Below, one piece after another: positions 36,577 to 43,902 of a DNA stretch of 64,000 nt. Position 1 is the stretch's first letter; every line of letters starts with the position of its first letter. The DNA lies in the NCBI RefSeq assembly GCF_943733665.1, contig NZ_OX030782.1, forward strand, positions 3,954,501 to 4,018,500, given 5' to 3'. The translations under genes and the position numbers were made by a program. This DNA comes from Aquimarina sp. Aq107 (GTDB lineage Bacteria; Bacteroidota; Bacteroidia; Flavobacteriales; Flavobacteriaceae). The notes below the pieces were generated by a model. The model did no database searches and had not been told where the DNA came from. It saw nothing but the letters and a program-made list of their open reading frames with translations.

Positions 36577-37191
36577 ATGAAAAAGACTTTTCTAATATTG
36601 ATTAACATTCTTATCACGATGATTTTGATTTCTTGTGTGACCAAATACAAAATTCAAGAAACAGAATATCAATTTATTCCGTACAAAGGAAATGAAGTGT
36701 TAGTATTTGAATCGAATAGAAGTAAAAAAGATACAATTAGTTTAAAAACATACAAAGGTTGGTATAAAACAGAAAGAGTTCCTTATAGAATTTTTCATAA
36801 TAAATATGAAAAATATGGGATTGATTTAGTACATCATAGTTCAAAAATCGTAGATTCTATTCCAGATTTTTTAATCGAAATATTCGCATTTGATTGGAAA
36901 GGATTAAGAATAAATATAAGAACCAAATCTGACAACCATAACTATGTAAATAAAACGAGCTTTACTGTGTTTGAATTTGATAGTATACCAAATACAGAAA
37001 TGAAAATTAATCAAATTATATATTCAGACGTAAAAGTAATTTTAGGTGAGAATGATGAAAACAAAACTGGGAATCAGGTAAGTCAATTTTATTGGAGTGA
37101 AAAGAATGGGTTATTGGGATGGGATATCAATAATGTTGAATGGAGATTGAATAAAAGATACGTGCCACAACAAAATATGAAAATGGATTAA
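36577..37191 (+). CDS. putative lipoprotein, 204 aa
   Basis: The signal MKKTFLILINILITMILISC ends in a lipobox. The mature part is beta-rich (YQFIPYKGNEVLVFES, LKTYKGWYKTERVPYRIF, FYWSEKNGLLGWDINNVEWR). The last motif resembles lipoproteins in which a WSEKxGLLGW-like segment ends the domain; function unknown. Array cassette; the upstream repeat is 65 bp away, the longest gap. Confidence 0.6.
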   Translation: MKKTFLILINILITMILISCVTKYKIQETEYQFIPYKGNEVLVFESNRSKKDTISLKTYKGWYKTERVPYRIFHNKYEKYGIDLVHHSSKIVDSIPDFLIEIFAFDWKGLRINIRTKSDNHNYVNKTSFTVFEFDSIPNTEMKINQIIYSDVKVILGENDENKTGNQVSQFYWSEKNGLLGWDINNVEWRLNKRYVPQQNMKMD

Positions 37192-37234
37192 AACACCTTT
37201 TACACTAAATATTAAAGTTCAATAAAACGATAAT

Positions 37235-37480
37235 TTGAAAGCATTCTTAATCATATTTTTTTTAGTAGTAATTGTTATTGCATATTTTGTTTGGTATCTA
37301 AATAAAAACCGATGTCCTAAATGTAACGCAAGCTTTTTTTACTACAACACTATAGAGAAAAAAGATTTAGGTTATGATCCACATTATAATTTTGTAAGAA
37401 TCAATCAGCAAACGTATAAATGCTTAAAATGTAAACATACCTGGAAAGAAATAACGAAACATGATGAGAGGAATTATTAA
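37235..37480 (+). CDS. membrane protein with zinc ribbon, 81 aa
   Basis: TTG start at 37235, 2 bp behind the repeat. One membrane helix (FLIIFFLVVIVIAYFVWYL), then CPKCNASFF and YKCLKCKHTW: four cysteines in two CxxC knuckles, a complete zinc ribbon. Role unknown. Array cassette. Confidence 0.55.
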   Translation: MKAFLIIFFLVVIVIAYFVWYLNKNRCPKCNASFFYYNTIEKKDLGYDPHYNFVRINQQTYKCLKCKHTWKEITKHDERNY

Positions 37481-37495
37481 AAGTTTAAATAAACA

Positions 37496-37675
37496 ATGAA
37501 CATACTTCAGGAAAATCCGGAGTTGGTAAAAACTGTAATCGCATTACTTGTGACACTAATAATTTCAATGTTATCAGATAAAATTATAAAAGCTTTAAAA
37601 CTAGGAATATCAAATAAACAGTTTATAGTAATTGTATTCGTCATTTATCTTATTCTAGATTTTATAGTATTTTAA
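37496..37675 (+). CDS. small membrane protein, 59 aa
   Basis: I read ATG 37496 to TAA 37675: MNILQENPELVKTVIALLVT, then LIISMLSDKIIKALKLG, and FIVIVFVIYLILDFIVF at the end, two hydrophobic helices. The start codon coincides with the end of a repeat copy. No family recognised. Confidence 0.45.
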   Translation: MNILQENPELVKTVIALLVTLIISMLSDKIIKALKLGISNKQFIVIVFVIYLILDFIVF

Positions 37676-37723
37676 TTAAAAGTTAAAATAAATCGACAAT
37701 TAAATAACTATAGATAAGATACT

Positions 37724-37876
37724 ATGATAAAATTAAATCAGTCTTTAAATTTCGAAATAATTAATAAACAGTCTTCAAATAAAATTAAAGGTGGGAATCA
37801 CGGAACTCGAAAATTTATTGAATTCCCTGGTATTCCAATTAATGAATCATCTTTTGAAACAAATGAAGGAGGGTGA
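37724..37876 (+). CDS. 50-aa peptide with GG-type leader end, possible peptide precursor
   Basis: MIKLNQSLNFEIINKQSSNK is followed by IKGG and a short C-terminal part that ends NEGG. The Lys-Ile-Lys-Gly-Gly end matches that of the peptide at 43626-43766, although the two are in different clusters. GG leaders in Bacteroidota typically mark secreted or modified peptides. No modifying enzyme or peptidase-transporter is in the array. Tentative. Confidence 0.4.
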   Translation: MIKLNQSLNFEIINKQSSNKIKGGNHGTRKFIEFPGIPINESSFETNEGG

Positions 37877-37959
37877 TTTTTAAAATCCATAGTTGTATAA
37901 AGCAATGATCACTCGATAGCAATATAAATAAGTTTAAATAAACGATAGAAACATACAGA

Positions 37960-38199
37960 ATGATTAATATTCACAGTAGAAAAGAGTTTATTAATTTTCT
38001 AGAGGGTCTCTTAAAAGAGTATCAAGAGCATCCAGAGAATTGGGAAAACCATAAGATGGAAGATTTTTTAGAAGCTATGATACGATATTCTGATGCTGTT
38101 CAGCAATACTATAAAAATACAAATCAAGGTATTAATGCAGATGAAGCCCAATGGAAAGTATTTGCAGATATTATAAAAGGAGCTTCTATTTATGAGTAA
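37960..38199 (+). CDS. DUF7660-like small protein, 79 aa
   Basis: SRKEFINFLEGLLKEYQEHP, WENHKMEDFLEAMIRYSDAV and the end QWKVFADIIKGASIYE follow the pattern of the small family I know as DUF7660, common near polymorphic toxins. Soluble, acidic. Array cassette; repeat 12 bp before the ATG. The family call is from memory of the pattern. Confidence 0.5.
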   Translation: MINIHSRKEFINFLEGLLKEYQEHPENWENHKMEDFLEAMIRYSDAVQQYYKNTNQGINADEAQWKVFADIIKGASIYE

Positions 38200-38218
38200 T
38201 CAATATGTTTAAAATAAG

Positions 38219-38671
38219 ATGTTATTAAAGCTACTAAAAAAACCATACTTACTTTTTTGGGGTATTATTCCTTTATTATTGCTTCTTTCCTATTATGAAG
38301 CTGATCAAACATTAGATGTAAATATTCATGACACTTATTATGTTTTTTCACGGCAACAATTAATAATCCTAATAAGTATCCTTTTTGGCCTAACTGGTTT
38401 TATATATTGGTTGTTAGAACGTTTCAATTTTAAAACTGTAACCTTATTAAATCTCTTACATTTAATTTTTACGATTGGACTTATCTTGATAAATAGCATC
38501 CAAGAACTTTTAGGAGACTATTTTTTAGGCAAAAGCTACTATACAAACTCTCATGTTCCCAATTCATCTATTTGGCTCTTTATTTTGATTATCAGCATAG
38601 GACAAATCATTTTTGTAGTAAATATTTTTTTAGCTATTCTGAAAGGAAGGAGTTATACAACTAAAGTCTAG
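38219..38671 (+). CDS. four-helix membrane protein with HDTYYV motif
   Basis: 150 residues, four hydrophobic helices. DVNIHDTYYVFSRQQLIIL resembles the HDTYYVVAH stretch of haem-copper oxidase subunit I, in isolation from the rest of that protein. Whether this reflects descent from it or chance is unclear. Last ORF of the array; its ATG is the last part of the degenerate tenth repeat. Confidence 0.5.
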   Translation: MLLKLLKKPYLLFWGIIPLLLLLSYYEADQTLDVNIHDTYYVFSRQQLIILISILFGLTGFIYWLLERFNFKTVTLLNLLHLIFTIGLILINSIQELLGDYFLGKSYYTNSHVPNSSIWLFILIISIGQIIFVVNIFLAILKGRSYTTKV

Positions 38672-38798
38672 TAAACTGCCAATGTTGGGGTCTTCTGTTC
38701 TTGAAAGCCTTACCTAACTTATCGAAGTGCATTTCTCTCAAAGTTGTAGCCATCGAACTAAGGTTTTTTTCTCAAAAAAAGAAACGCTTAAAAACAAA

Positions 38799-38832
38799 AA
38801 AGCCTTCAAAATCAAAAGATTAAGAAGGCTTT
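38799..38832 (-). terminator. terminator behind the tRNA fragment
   Basis: AAAGCCTTC (38799-38807) and GAAGGCTTT (38824-38832), a 9-bp stem with a T-rich tail on the minus strand, directly behind the tRNA 3' end. The remaining 38672-38798 shows nothing notable. Confidence 0.75.
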
Positions 38833-38835
38833 AAG

Positions 38836-38892
38836 TACTCGGGACGGGACTTGAACCCGTACGTCCTAATGGACATTGGATTTTAAGTCCAA
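38836..38892 (-). pseudogene. 3' fragment of tRNA-Leu(UAA): attachment-site remnant
   Basis: On the minus strand it reads from the anticodon stem-loop (TTGGA CTTAAAA TCCAA, anticodon TAA) through the long variable arm and the T arm (GGGTTCAAGTCCC) to the acceptor strand CCCGAGT plus discriminator A. The acceptor 5' strand, D arm and 5' half are absent; AAAAT precedes the anticodon stem. A 3' tRNA copy beside a tyrosine integrase is the usual att remnant of an element that inserted into the tRNA 3' end. By orientation the element lies to the right. Confidence 0.85.
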
Positions 38893-39066
38893 ATTTTCAC
38901 GGTCTCAAAAAAACCATAAAAAACCGTAATACCCCATAAACACTAATAAAATCAATACTTATGAGATATTTATAAAATCAAAAAAAACCAAGATAAATCA
39001 TAAAATGTTGAAACTATGTTGAAACCAGATTGATTATATTTGCATTTTAAAACTCAAAACATCTGT

Positions 39067-40296
39067 ATGGCTACTACTAAATTAATACTGTATAAAGGCA
39101 AGAAAAAAGAAGATGGAACACTTCTTCTATCACTTAGAATTACTCACAATAGAAAAGCGAGTTATTTGTTTTTTGATTGGCTATCAGAAAAACATTGGGA
39201 TAGTAACCAAATGAGAGTTAAAAAATCACATCCAAATGCACAACGGCTAAATCACCGTATTATTCAAAAACTGGCAGAAGCCAATGATTTCATCCTGGAA
39301 TTCGAAACCAAAAGAAAATCATTTACATCGACAGATGTTGTCAATGCTCTTAAAGACGGAAGAAAAGATAGTTCATTTTTTAAACTAGCAGAAGAATATA
39401 TTAACGAACTCAGAACACAAGGGAAATTCAATAGAGCAAACCCGGATAGCAGTAGAATAAAGCTATTTAAAGAATTTCTTAAAGGTTCGGACATCCAATT
39501 TCACGAAATAGATACAGCACTGTTAAAACGTTTTAAAACCTACATACTCACCAAAACTAACCAACGGGGTAAGACATCTGCAGAACGATCCGTAATGAAT
39601 ACATTTGTCGTAATTAGGACGCTATTTAACCGAGCAATTACAGAAGGCAGAGCAGATCAAAAGGATTATTCTTTCGGGAAAAGTAAAATACAGATTAAGT
39701 TTCCTGAAACTGTAAAAGTAGGATTAGATGAAAAAGAAATTTCACATATTGAATCATTAGAATTAGAACACTACTCTCCTATTTGGCATACACGCAATGT
39801 TTTTCTTTTTTCTTTTTATTTAGCCGGTATTAGAATTTCTGATGTACTAAATGTTAGATGGTCAGACATACAAGATGATCGTATTATTTATAGAATGAAT
39901 AAAAACAATAAAGTAGACTCATTAAAATTATCGGAAAAAGTAAAATCAATAATAAACTACTATCGTCACGATAAAAAAAGTAAACATGATTATATTTTTC
40001 CTGAATTAAAAAAAGCCAATCAAAAAGACTTAAAAGATATCAATGCCAAAGTCAAAACTGCCGTTAAAAAATTTAATAAGTATCTAAAGGAAATTGCTAA
40101 ACAGGCAGAAATTGATAAAAAAGTAACAACCCATATTGCAAGGCATTCTTTTGGTAATATTGCGGGAGATAAGATATCTCCGCAAATGCTCCAAAAATTA
40201 TATCGTCACTCTCATTTAAGCACTACCATAGGTTACCAAGGAAATTTTATTCATAAAGACACAGATGAGGCTCTAGATAATGTGATTAATTTTTAA
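39067..40296 (+). CDS. tyrosine-type site-specific integrase
   Basis: 409 residues from the ATG at 39067 (MATTKLILYKGKKKEDG); a TTG in frame at 39040 is less likely. N-terminal arm-binding domain of the Bacteroidota type (SYLFFDWLSEKHWDSNQM), SAM-like core-binding domain (KFNRANPDSSRIKLFKEFLK), and a catalytic domain with Arg in LAGIRISDVLNVRWSD, HIARHSFGNI (H-x-x-R), RHSHLSTTIGYQ (His and Tyr). All catalytic residues are present. It faces away from the tRNA-Leu fragment 174 bp upstream. Bacteroides mobile elements carry this class. Confidence 0.93.
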   Translation: MATTKLILYKGKKKEDGTLLLSLRITHNRKASYLFFDWLSEKHWDSNQMRVKKSHPNAQRLNHRIIQKLAEANDFILEFETKRKSFTSTDVVNALKDGRKDSSFFKLAEEYINELRTQGKFNRANPDSSRIKLFKEFLKGSDIQFHEIDTALLKRFKTYILTKTNQRGKTSAERSVMNTFVVIRTLFNRAITEGRADQKDYSFGKSKIQIKFPETVKVGLDEKEISHIESLELEHYSPIWHTRNVFLFSFYLAGIRISDVLNVRWSDIQDDRIIYRMNKNNKVDSLKLSEKVKSIINYYRHDKKSKHDYIFPELKKANQKDLKDINAKVKTAVKKFNKYLKEIAKQAEIDKKVTTHIARHSFGNIAGDKISPQMLQKLYRHSHLSTTIGYQGNFIHKDTDEALDNVINF

Positions 40297-40308
40297 AAGA
40301 CTTGTATA

Positions 40309-41325
40309 CTACAAACCTACCCTCATCATTTTTTTTAATATCATTATTTCTCCAAAATGATAAGACTGATGTTCTAGAATATGCAACCAATGGTATAAAT
40401 TCGTATCATCTAACACAGAGCATTCTTTATCTAACCATTTATCGCTCTTAGCTTTAAACAACTCAAAAGTCTTTCTTCTAGTTTCTCGAAAACTATTTAG
40501 ATAATAATCTAAAGGAAGATTCTGAAAAGTATGATTAGCTACTTTTCCTAAGTTAATAGAAATTGCTAACTCGTTTTCTTCCTCATTACTAAGTAATCTA
40601 TTCTCAAATGTTAATTTTTGATAATAAGCCTCTACTGCAGATAGATGCATTAAATAGGCTCCTATCGAATTTATATCTTCTTGCCTTACATAATCCAATT
40701 CATCAAGAGAAAGCGTCTGAACCGCTCTAATTATCTTTCTTCCAATATTGTTAAGTGCTAACAAATACTGACCAATTCTACTCGAATATTGATTAATATC
40801 AAAAGAATCTTTTCCTATAATTTGTAAATACCGTTCTGAAGTGTTTAGTTCAGAAGACATTATTGAAATATCATATTCTTCAATTTTAATTGGAGTGGTC
40901 TTACCGTTACCTTGTACCCAACCATTGGTCTCAACACCGAATGATTCTTCTTGAAAAGAGGCATTTAAAATTTCGACTTCCTTAAATAAACCATTATCCA
41001 ATTCTAATTCAAGTGAAAAGTTCTTAAAACAGAAGGTTCCAAAAGATTTACACAGGCCTCCGAAGCATATGATCTTAGTATTATTATTGATTACACCTTC
41101 CAAGGTTACTCTTTTCCAGTGGAAATCTCTGATTGGGCGATCACCCATATTATCAAAATACCCCACTGTATTATCCTTATTATCTACCCGTACCCATATT
41201 GCGGCAGAACTCTCCTTATGTAAATTAGTAGTCTTAACATCCGCACTTAGTCTAAATTTTAATTCTTTTTTGACTTTAATGTTAAATGATTGATAAAAAG
41301 CATTCCAGTCTTGCGAAAAACTCAT
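40309..41325 (-). CDS. DinB-like four-helix metal-binding domain protein with N-terminal jelly roll
   Basis: 338 residues, no signal peptide. The N-terminal half (LKFRLSADVKTTN, AAIWVRVDNKDNTVGYFDNM, WKRVTLEGVINNNTKIICFG) looks like a beta-sandwich. The C-terminal half matches DinB_2 proteins with the metal histidines in AYLMHLSAVEAYY and LEHQSYHFGEIM. DinB-type proteins include thiol-dependent transferases; the substrate here is unknown. It starts right at the stop of the prolyl oligopeptidase gene, so the two are coupled. Convergent with the integrase 12 bp away. Confidence 0.7.
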   Translation of the reverse strand: MSFSQDWNAFYQSFNIKVKKELKFRLSADVKTTNLHKESSAAIWVRVDNKDNTVGYFDNMGDRPIRDFHWKRVTLEGVINNNTKIICFGGLCKSFGTFCFKNFSLELELDNGLFKEVEILNASFQEESFGVETNGWVQGNGKTTPIKIEEYDISIMSSELNTSERYLQIIGKDSFDINQYSSRIGQYLLALNNIGRKIIRAVQTLSLDELDYVRQEDINSIGAYLMHLSAVEAYYQKLTFENRLLSNEEENELAISINLGKVANHTFQNLPLDYYLNSFRETRRKTFELFKAKSDKWLDKECSVLDDTNLYHWLHILEHQSYHFGEIMILKKMMRVGL

Positions 41326-43509
41326 CTAAAAACTCCTAATTTTCTTGGGTTGATAATTTGGATGTCCAGTTTGCCAAAATGCAAATGCTAAAACATCTGC
41401 GGTATCATTTAACCTTTTGGTTTTAGAGTTAGAGCTACCATGTCCAGATTCAAAATCTACTTTTAACAATATAGGATTACCGGATGAATTGTAGTCTTGT
41501 AGTCTAGCAACAAATTTAGCAGGATCCCATGGAGGTACTCTAAAATCATTCATGCCCGTAGTTAAAAGGGTCGCTGGATAACTTTTACCTTTGCTAATAT
41601 TATTATAAGAATCCATTTCTAGAAGTGTTTGAAATCCTTCTTTTGTTTTTATCGTACCGAATTCTTTAGTATTGTTAGCACCATTACTATGGCTTTCTAA
41701 TTTTATGGCATTCATAAAACCAACATTTGCAATAACAACTGCAAATAAATCAGGCCGTTCGGTCATTGCCCTACCAACGGTTATACCACCAGCACTTACT
41801 CCGTTAATAGCAAGTTTATTTTTTGAAGTATACTTTCTATCTACAATGAATTCAGCGCAAGCAATAAAATCTTTCCAAGTATTCGATTTAGTTTCTTTAA
41901 AACCACCCTTATACCACTTATCACCTTTTTCACCTCCCCCTCTAACATGTGCAATAACATAGATCCCTCCTTCATGAATCCAAGTCATGATTTTTTCAGA
42001 AAACCTAGGTCTCAAAGAAGTTCCATAAGATCCATACCCTATCATAAATGCAGAATTACTACCATCTCTTTTCAAACCGTTTTTATAAATAAGAGATAAA
42101 GGTACCATTGCGCCATCATGGGACTTAACTTCTAATTCTTCTACCGTTATATTGGACACATCCAATAAATCATCTGATTTAATAAGACTTCCATCCTCGA
42201 AGTTTTTACTTTCTAAATTAAATATCAGTCTTTTATCTTTTTGTAACCAACCTCTTATTCCTAATGTAATATCCTTTGTAAACTTGTTTACATCTTCAAT
42301 AGATATTCGTCCAGCTTTCATAGGTAAATCTACCTTTTCTTGAATTCCCTTGGAATCTACTATGAATAACTCTGATTCCACACCATTCTTAGTAGTAGTA
42401 TATACGATTAAATCATTAATGACTCGAAAACTTTTAACTACTTTATCATTGGGCTCTTCAACTAAAATCTTTGGATTTTCAATATTTGGATTTAAAATTG
42501 AAGTTTTACAAATTTTAAAATTTGAAGCATTTTCTGAAGTAAGATATATAATACTATCGTTATCTTGATAAAATGACGTTACCTTATTTTCTTTTTTAAA
42601 TAAAGACTTCCATTCTATTTTATTAATATCTTCTTGTTCTTCATATTTAGAAACATAGTAATCATGATAGGGCGTTGCACCTGCAATTGCAGCAATTGAA
42701 TATTTATCTGTAGATTCTTGAAATAAAACGATTGGAATATCCTCTGATTTCATTCCTAATTTAGAATTATTTTTCTTAGAAAAGAATGTTTTTGGTGAGG
42801 AATCATCTAAAGTCTGTAAAACAACTCTGGTATTCTTAAAAAGATCTTTCTTTTCCAGATTCTCCTTTGGAATTTGTAAATACGTTACACCTGAATTATT
42901 GGGAAGCCAGTAAACCCCTCCATAACTAGGAACAGCCATATCCATAATTATAGGAAGAAGTTCTTTAGTTTTAATTTCCAAAAATCGCATTTCAGAAATT
43001 TCTTTACCTTTTTCAGAAAAACTTAACACAATCTTCTTTTCATCCCAACTAACCTTGTAATAATTTATGTAGTATTTTTTTAATTCATTTCTCTTATAAT
43101 CTGCAGGATCATAAATTAACTCTTCTTTAGAATTTAAAGTTTTTCGATAATATAAATTTGGATAATCATCTTTATCCAAATTTCGTTTTAGATAATAAAT
43201 AGCTCCCGAAGATGTAATTCTTATGTTAGATACATCTTCTTTTGTATTATTAGAAAAACTTTTTTGTAATTCTATTAGTCTTTTTTTTCCTGGTATATTT
43301 TTTAATATATCAGATGTACTATCTCTTTGTTTTCTGAACCAATCTATAACACTAGAGTCTTTTAAATTTTCGAGATATTTATATTCATCCAAAATCCTAG
43401 TTCCATGATAGAAATCGTAATTGTTTTCTTCTTCTTGTGAATTTGAATTACAGTTTGTTAAAAGAAAAAATAAAATGATGAACTTAAATATGGAAAGAAC
43501 TTTTTTCAT
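41326..43509 (-). CDS. prolyl oligopeptidase family (S9A) lipoprotein
   Basis: 727 residues. Lipoprotein signal (FIILFFLLTNC). N-terminal beta-propeller (YLENLKDSSVIDWFRKQ, KVSWDEKKIVLSFSEKGKE, GGVYWLPNNSGVTYL), then an alpha/beta hydrolase with the nucleophile in NGVSAGGITVG, preceded by HVRGGGEKGDKWYKGG; Asp in TTGMNDFRVPPWDPAKF; His in ESGHGSSNSKTKR. A complete catalytic triad. It cleaves short peptides after proline on the cell surface or in the periplasm. In the same strand cluster as the KIKGG peptide (117 bp upstream) and the TPR-AraC regulator. Confidence 0.9.
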   Translation of the reverse strand: MKKVLSIFKFIILFFLLTNCNSNSQEEENNYDFYHGTRILDEYKYLENLKDSSVIDWFRKQRDSTSDILKNIPGKKRLIELQKSFSNNTKEDVSNIRITSSGAIYYLKRNLDKDDYPNLYYRKTLNSKEELIYDPADYKRNELKKYYINYYKVSWDEKKIVLSFSEKGKEISEMRFLEIKTKELLPIIMDMAVPSYGGVYWLPNNSGVTYLQIPKENLEKKDLFKNTRVVLQTLDDSSPKTFFSKKNNSKLGMKSEDIPIVLFQESTDKYSIAAIAGATPYHDYYVSKYEEQEDINKIEWKSLFKKENKVTSFYQDNDSIIYLTSENASNFKICKTSILNPNIENPKILVEEPNDKVVKSFRVINDLIVYTTTKNGVESELFIVDSKGIQEKVDLPMKAGRISIEDVNKFTKDITLGIRGWLQKDKRLIFNLESKNFEDGSLIKSDDLLDVSNITVEELEVKSHDGAMVPLSLIYKNGLKRDGSNSAFMIGYGSYGTSLRPRFSEKIMTWIHEGGIYVIAHVRGGGEKGDKWYKGGFKETKSNTWKDFIACAEFIVDRKYTSKNKLAINGVSAGGITVGRAMTERPDLFAVVIANVGFMNAIKLESHSNGANNTKEFGTIKTKEGFQTLLEMDSYNNISKGKSYPATLLTTGMNDFRVPPWDPAKFVARLQDYNSSGNPILLKVDFESGHGSSNSKTKRLNDTADVLAFAFWQTGHPNYQPKKIRSF

Positions 43510-43576
43510 AATTAGTTTATAGTATTTTGAAAAAGAAACCTGCAGATTTGTGTATTAATTTTAATTGATATAAAGT

Positions 43577-43617
43577 AAAAAAAGAAATAACTCTATATAA
43601 AAGTTATTTCTTTTTTT
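43577..43617 (-). terminator. terminator behind the KIKGG peptide gene
   Basis: Perfect 16-bp arms (43577-43592 and 43602-43617) with a 9-base loop; the outer parts are A7 and T7, so it works on both strands. It lies between the peptide gene and the S9 peptidase gene, so the peptide is probably a separate abundant transcript. Confidence 0.7.
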
Positions 43618-43625
43618 ATTTGTTT

Positions 43626-43766
43626 TTAGTAGGTAAGAGTAGTATCACTTACATCCGATAATCCACCTACACCTGTTATTACTCCTCCTTTAATTTTTAT
43701 TTTCTGATCATTATTTAATTTAGCAATAGTCAGTTTTTCCAATTTTAGATCTTTCTTTTTTTTCAT
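43626..43766 (-). CDS. 46-aa peptide precursor with Bacteroidota GG leader
   Basis: Minus-strand ATG at 43766. The leader MKKKKDLKLEKLTIAKLNND ends in QKIKIKGG, the LxLxKLxIxxLN...GG pattern of the family annotated in Bacteroidota as class I lanthipeptide-like precursors. The 18-residue core, VITGVGGLSDVSDTTLTY, has Ser and Thr but no Cys, so thioether rings are excluded. No LanB/LanC or peptidase-ABC transporter is in the window. It lies between the TPR-AraC regulator and the prolyl oligopeptidase, its promoter region carries the same palindrome as the regulator's, and it has its own terminator. Confidence 0.7.
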   Translation of the reverse strand: MKKKKDLKLEKLTIAKLNNDQKIKIKGGVITGVGGLSDVSDTTLTY

Positions 43767-43845
43767 TTTTATATAGTTAATTAATTTTGGTCAAAAGTAA
43801 AGTTTTAAACTGAGGATATCCTAATTTAGAGTTAATTAGTACATC

Positions 43846-43859
43846 CAATTTATAAATTG
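43846..43859. promoter_or_regulatory. palindrome CAATTTATAAATTG upstream of the peptide gene
   Basis: 14-bp perfect palindrome 80 bp upstream of the peptide ATG. The same 14 bases occur at 45709-45722 upstream of the TPR-AraC regulator, with a partial third copy at 45688. Candidate operator of that regulator. Confidence 0.6.
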
Positions 43860-43902
43860 AGACCACTCTTATCAGTAATATTCATTATTAATGAGCATAA
43901 AA

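Larger units (their letters stand above)
34699..38221 (+). repeat. direct repeat AAAGTTCAATAAAACGATA at every ORF junction of a gene-cassette-like array
   Basis: Ten copies, all in the same direction: 34699-34712 (core only), 35121-35139, 35718-35736, 36159-36177, 36494-36512, 37214-37232, 37480-37498, 37679-37698, 37929-37947 and 38205-38221 (weakest). Copies 2-5 differ from each other at one to three bases; the last four drift to GTTTAAATAAACGATA-like forms. The unit lies between every pair of neighbouring small ORFs, sometimes supplying the stop codon of the one (36503-36505) and the start codon of the other (37496, 38219). Distance to the next start varies from 0 to about 65 bp, so it is not simply a ribosome binding site. 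No attC-type inverted repeat was found. Confidence 0.8.

Noticed and set aside
34699..38221. CRISPR array
   Set aside because: The repeats are short, imperfect and 180-720 bp apart with ORFs between them; no cas genes are in the window.
34699..38221. True integron with attC sites
   Set aside because: I looked for paired inverted RYYYAAC/GTTRRRY cores within each spacer; several spacers are under 40 bp and none folds into an attC-like structure. No IntI-type integrase seen.
38836..38892. Functional tRNA-Leu gene
   Set aside because: The 5' half (acceptor 5' strand, D arm) is missing; only the part from the anticodon stem to the 3' end is there.
43626..43766. Calling the 46-aa peptide a lanthipeptide
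   Set aside because: The leader fits but the core has no cysteine, and no LanB, LanC, LanM or LanT gene is present in the window.
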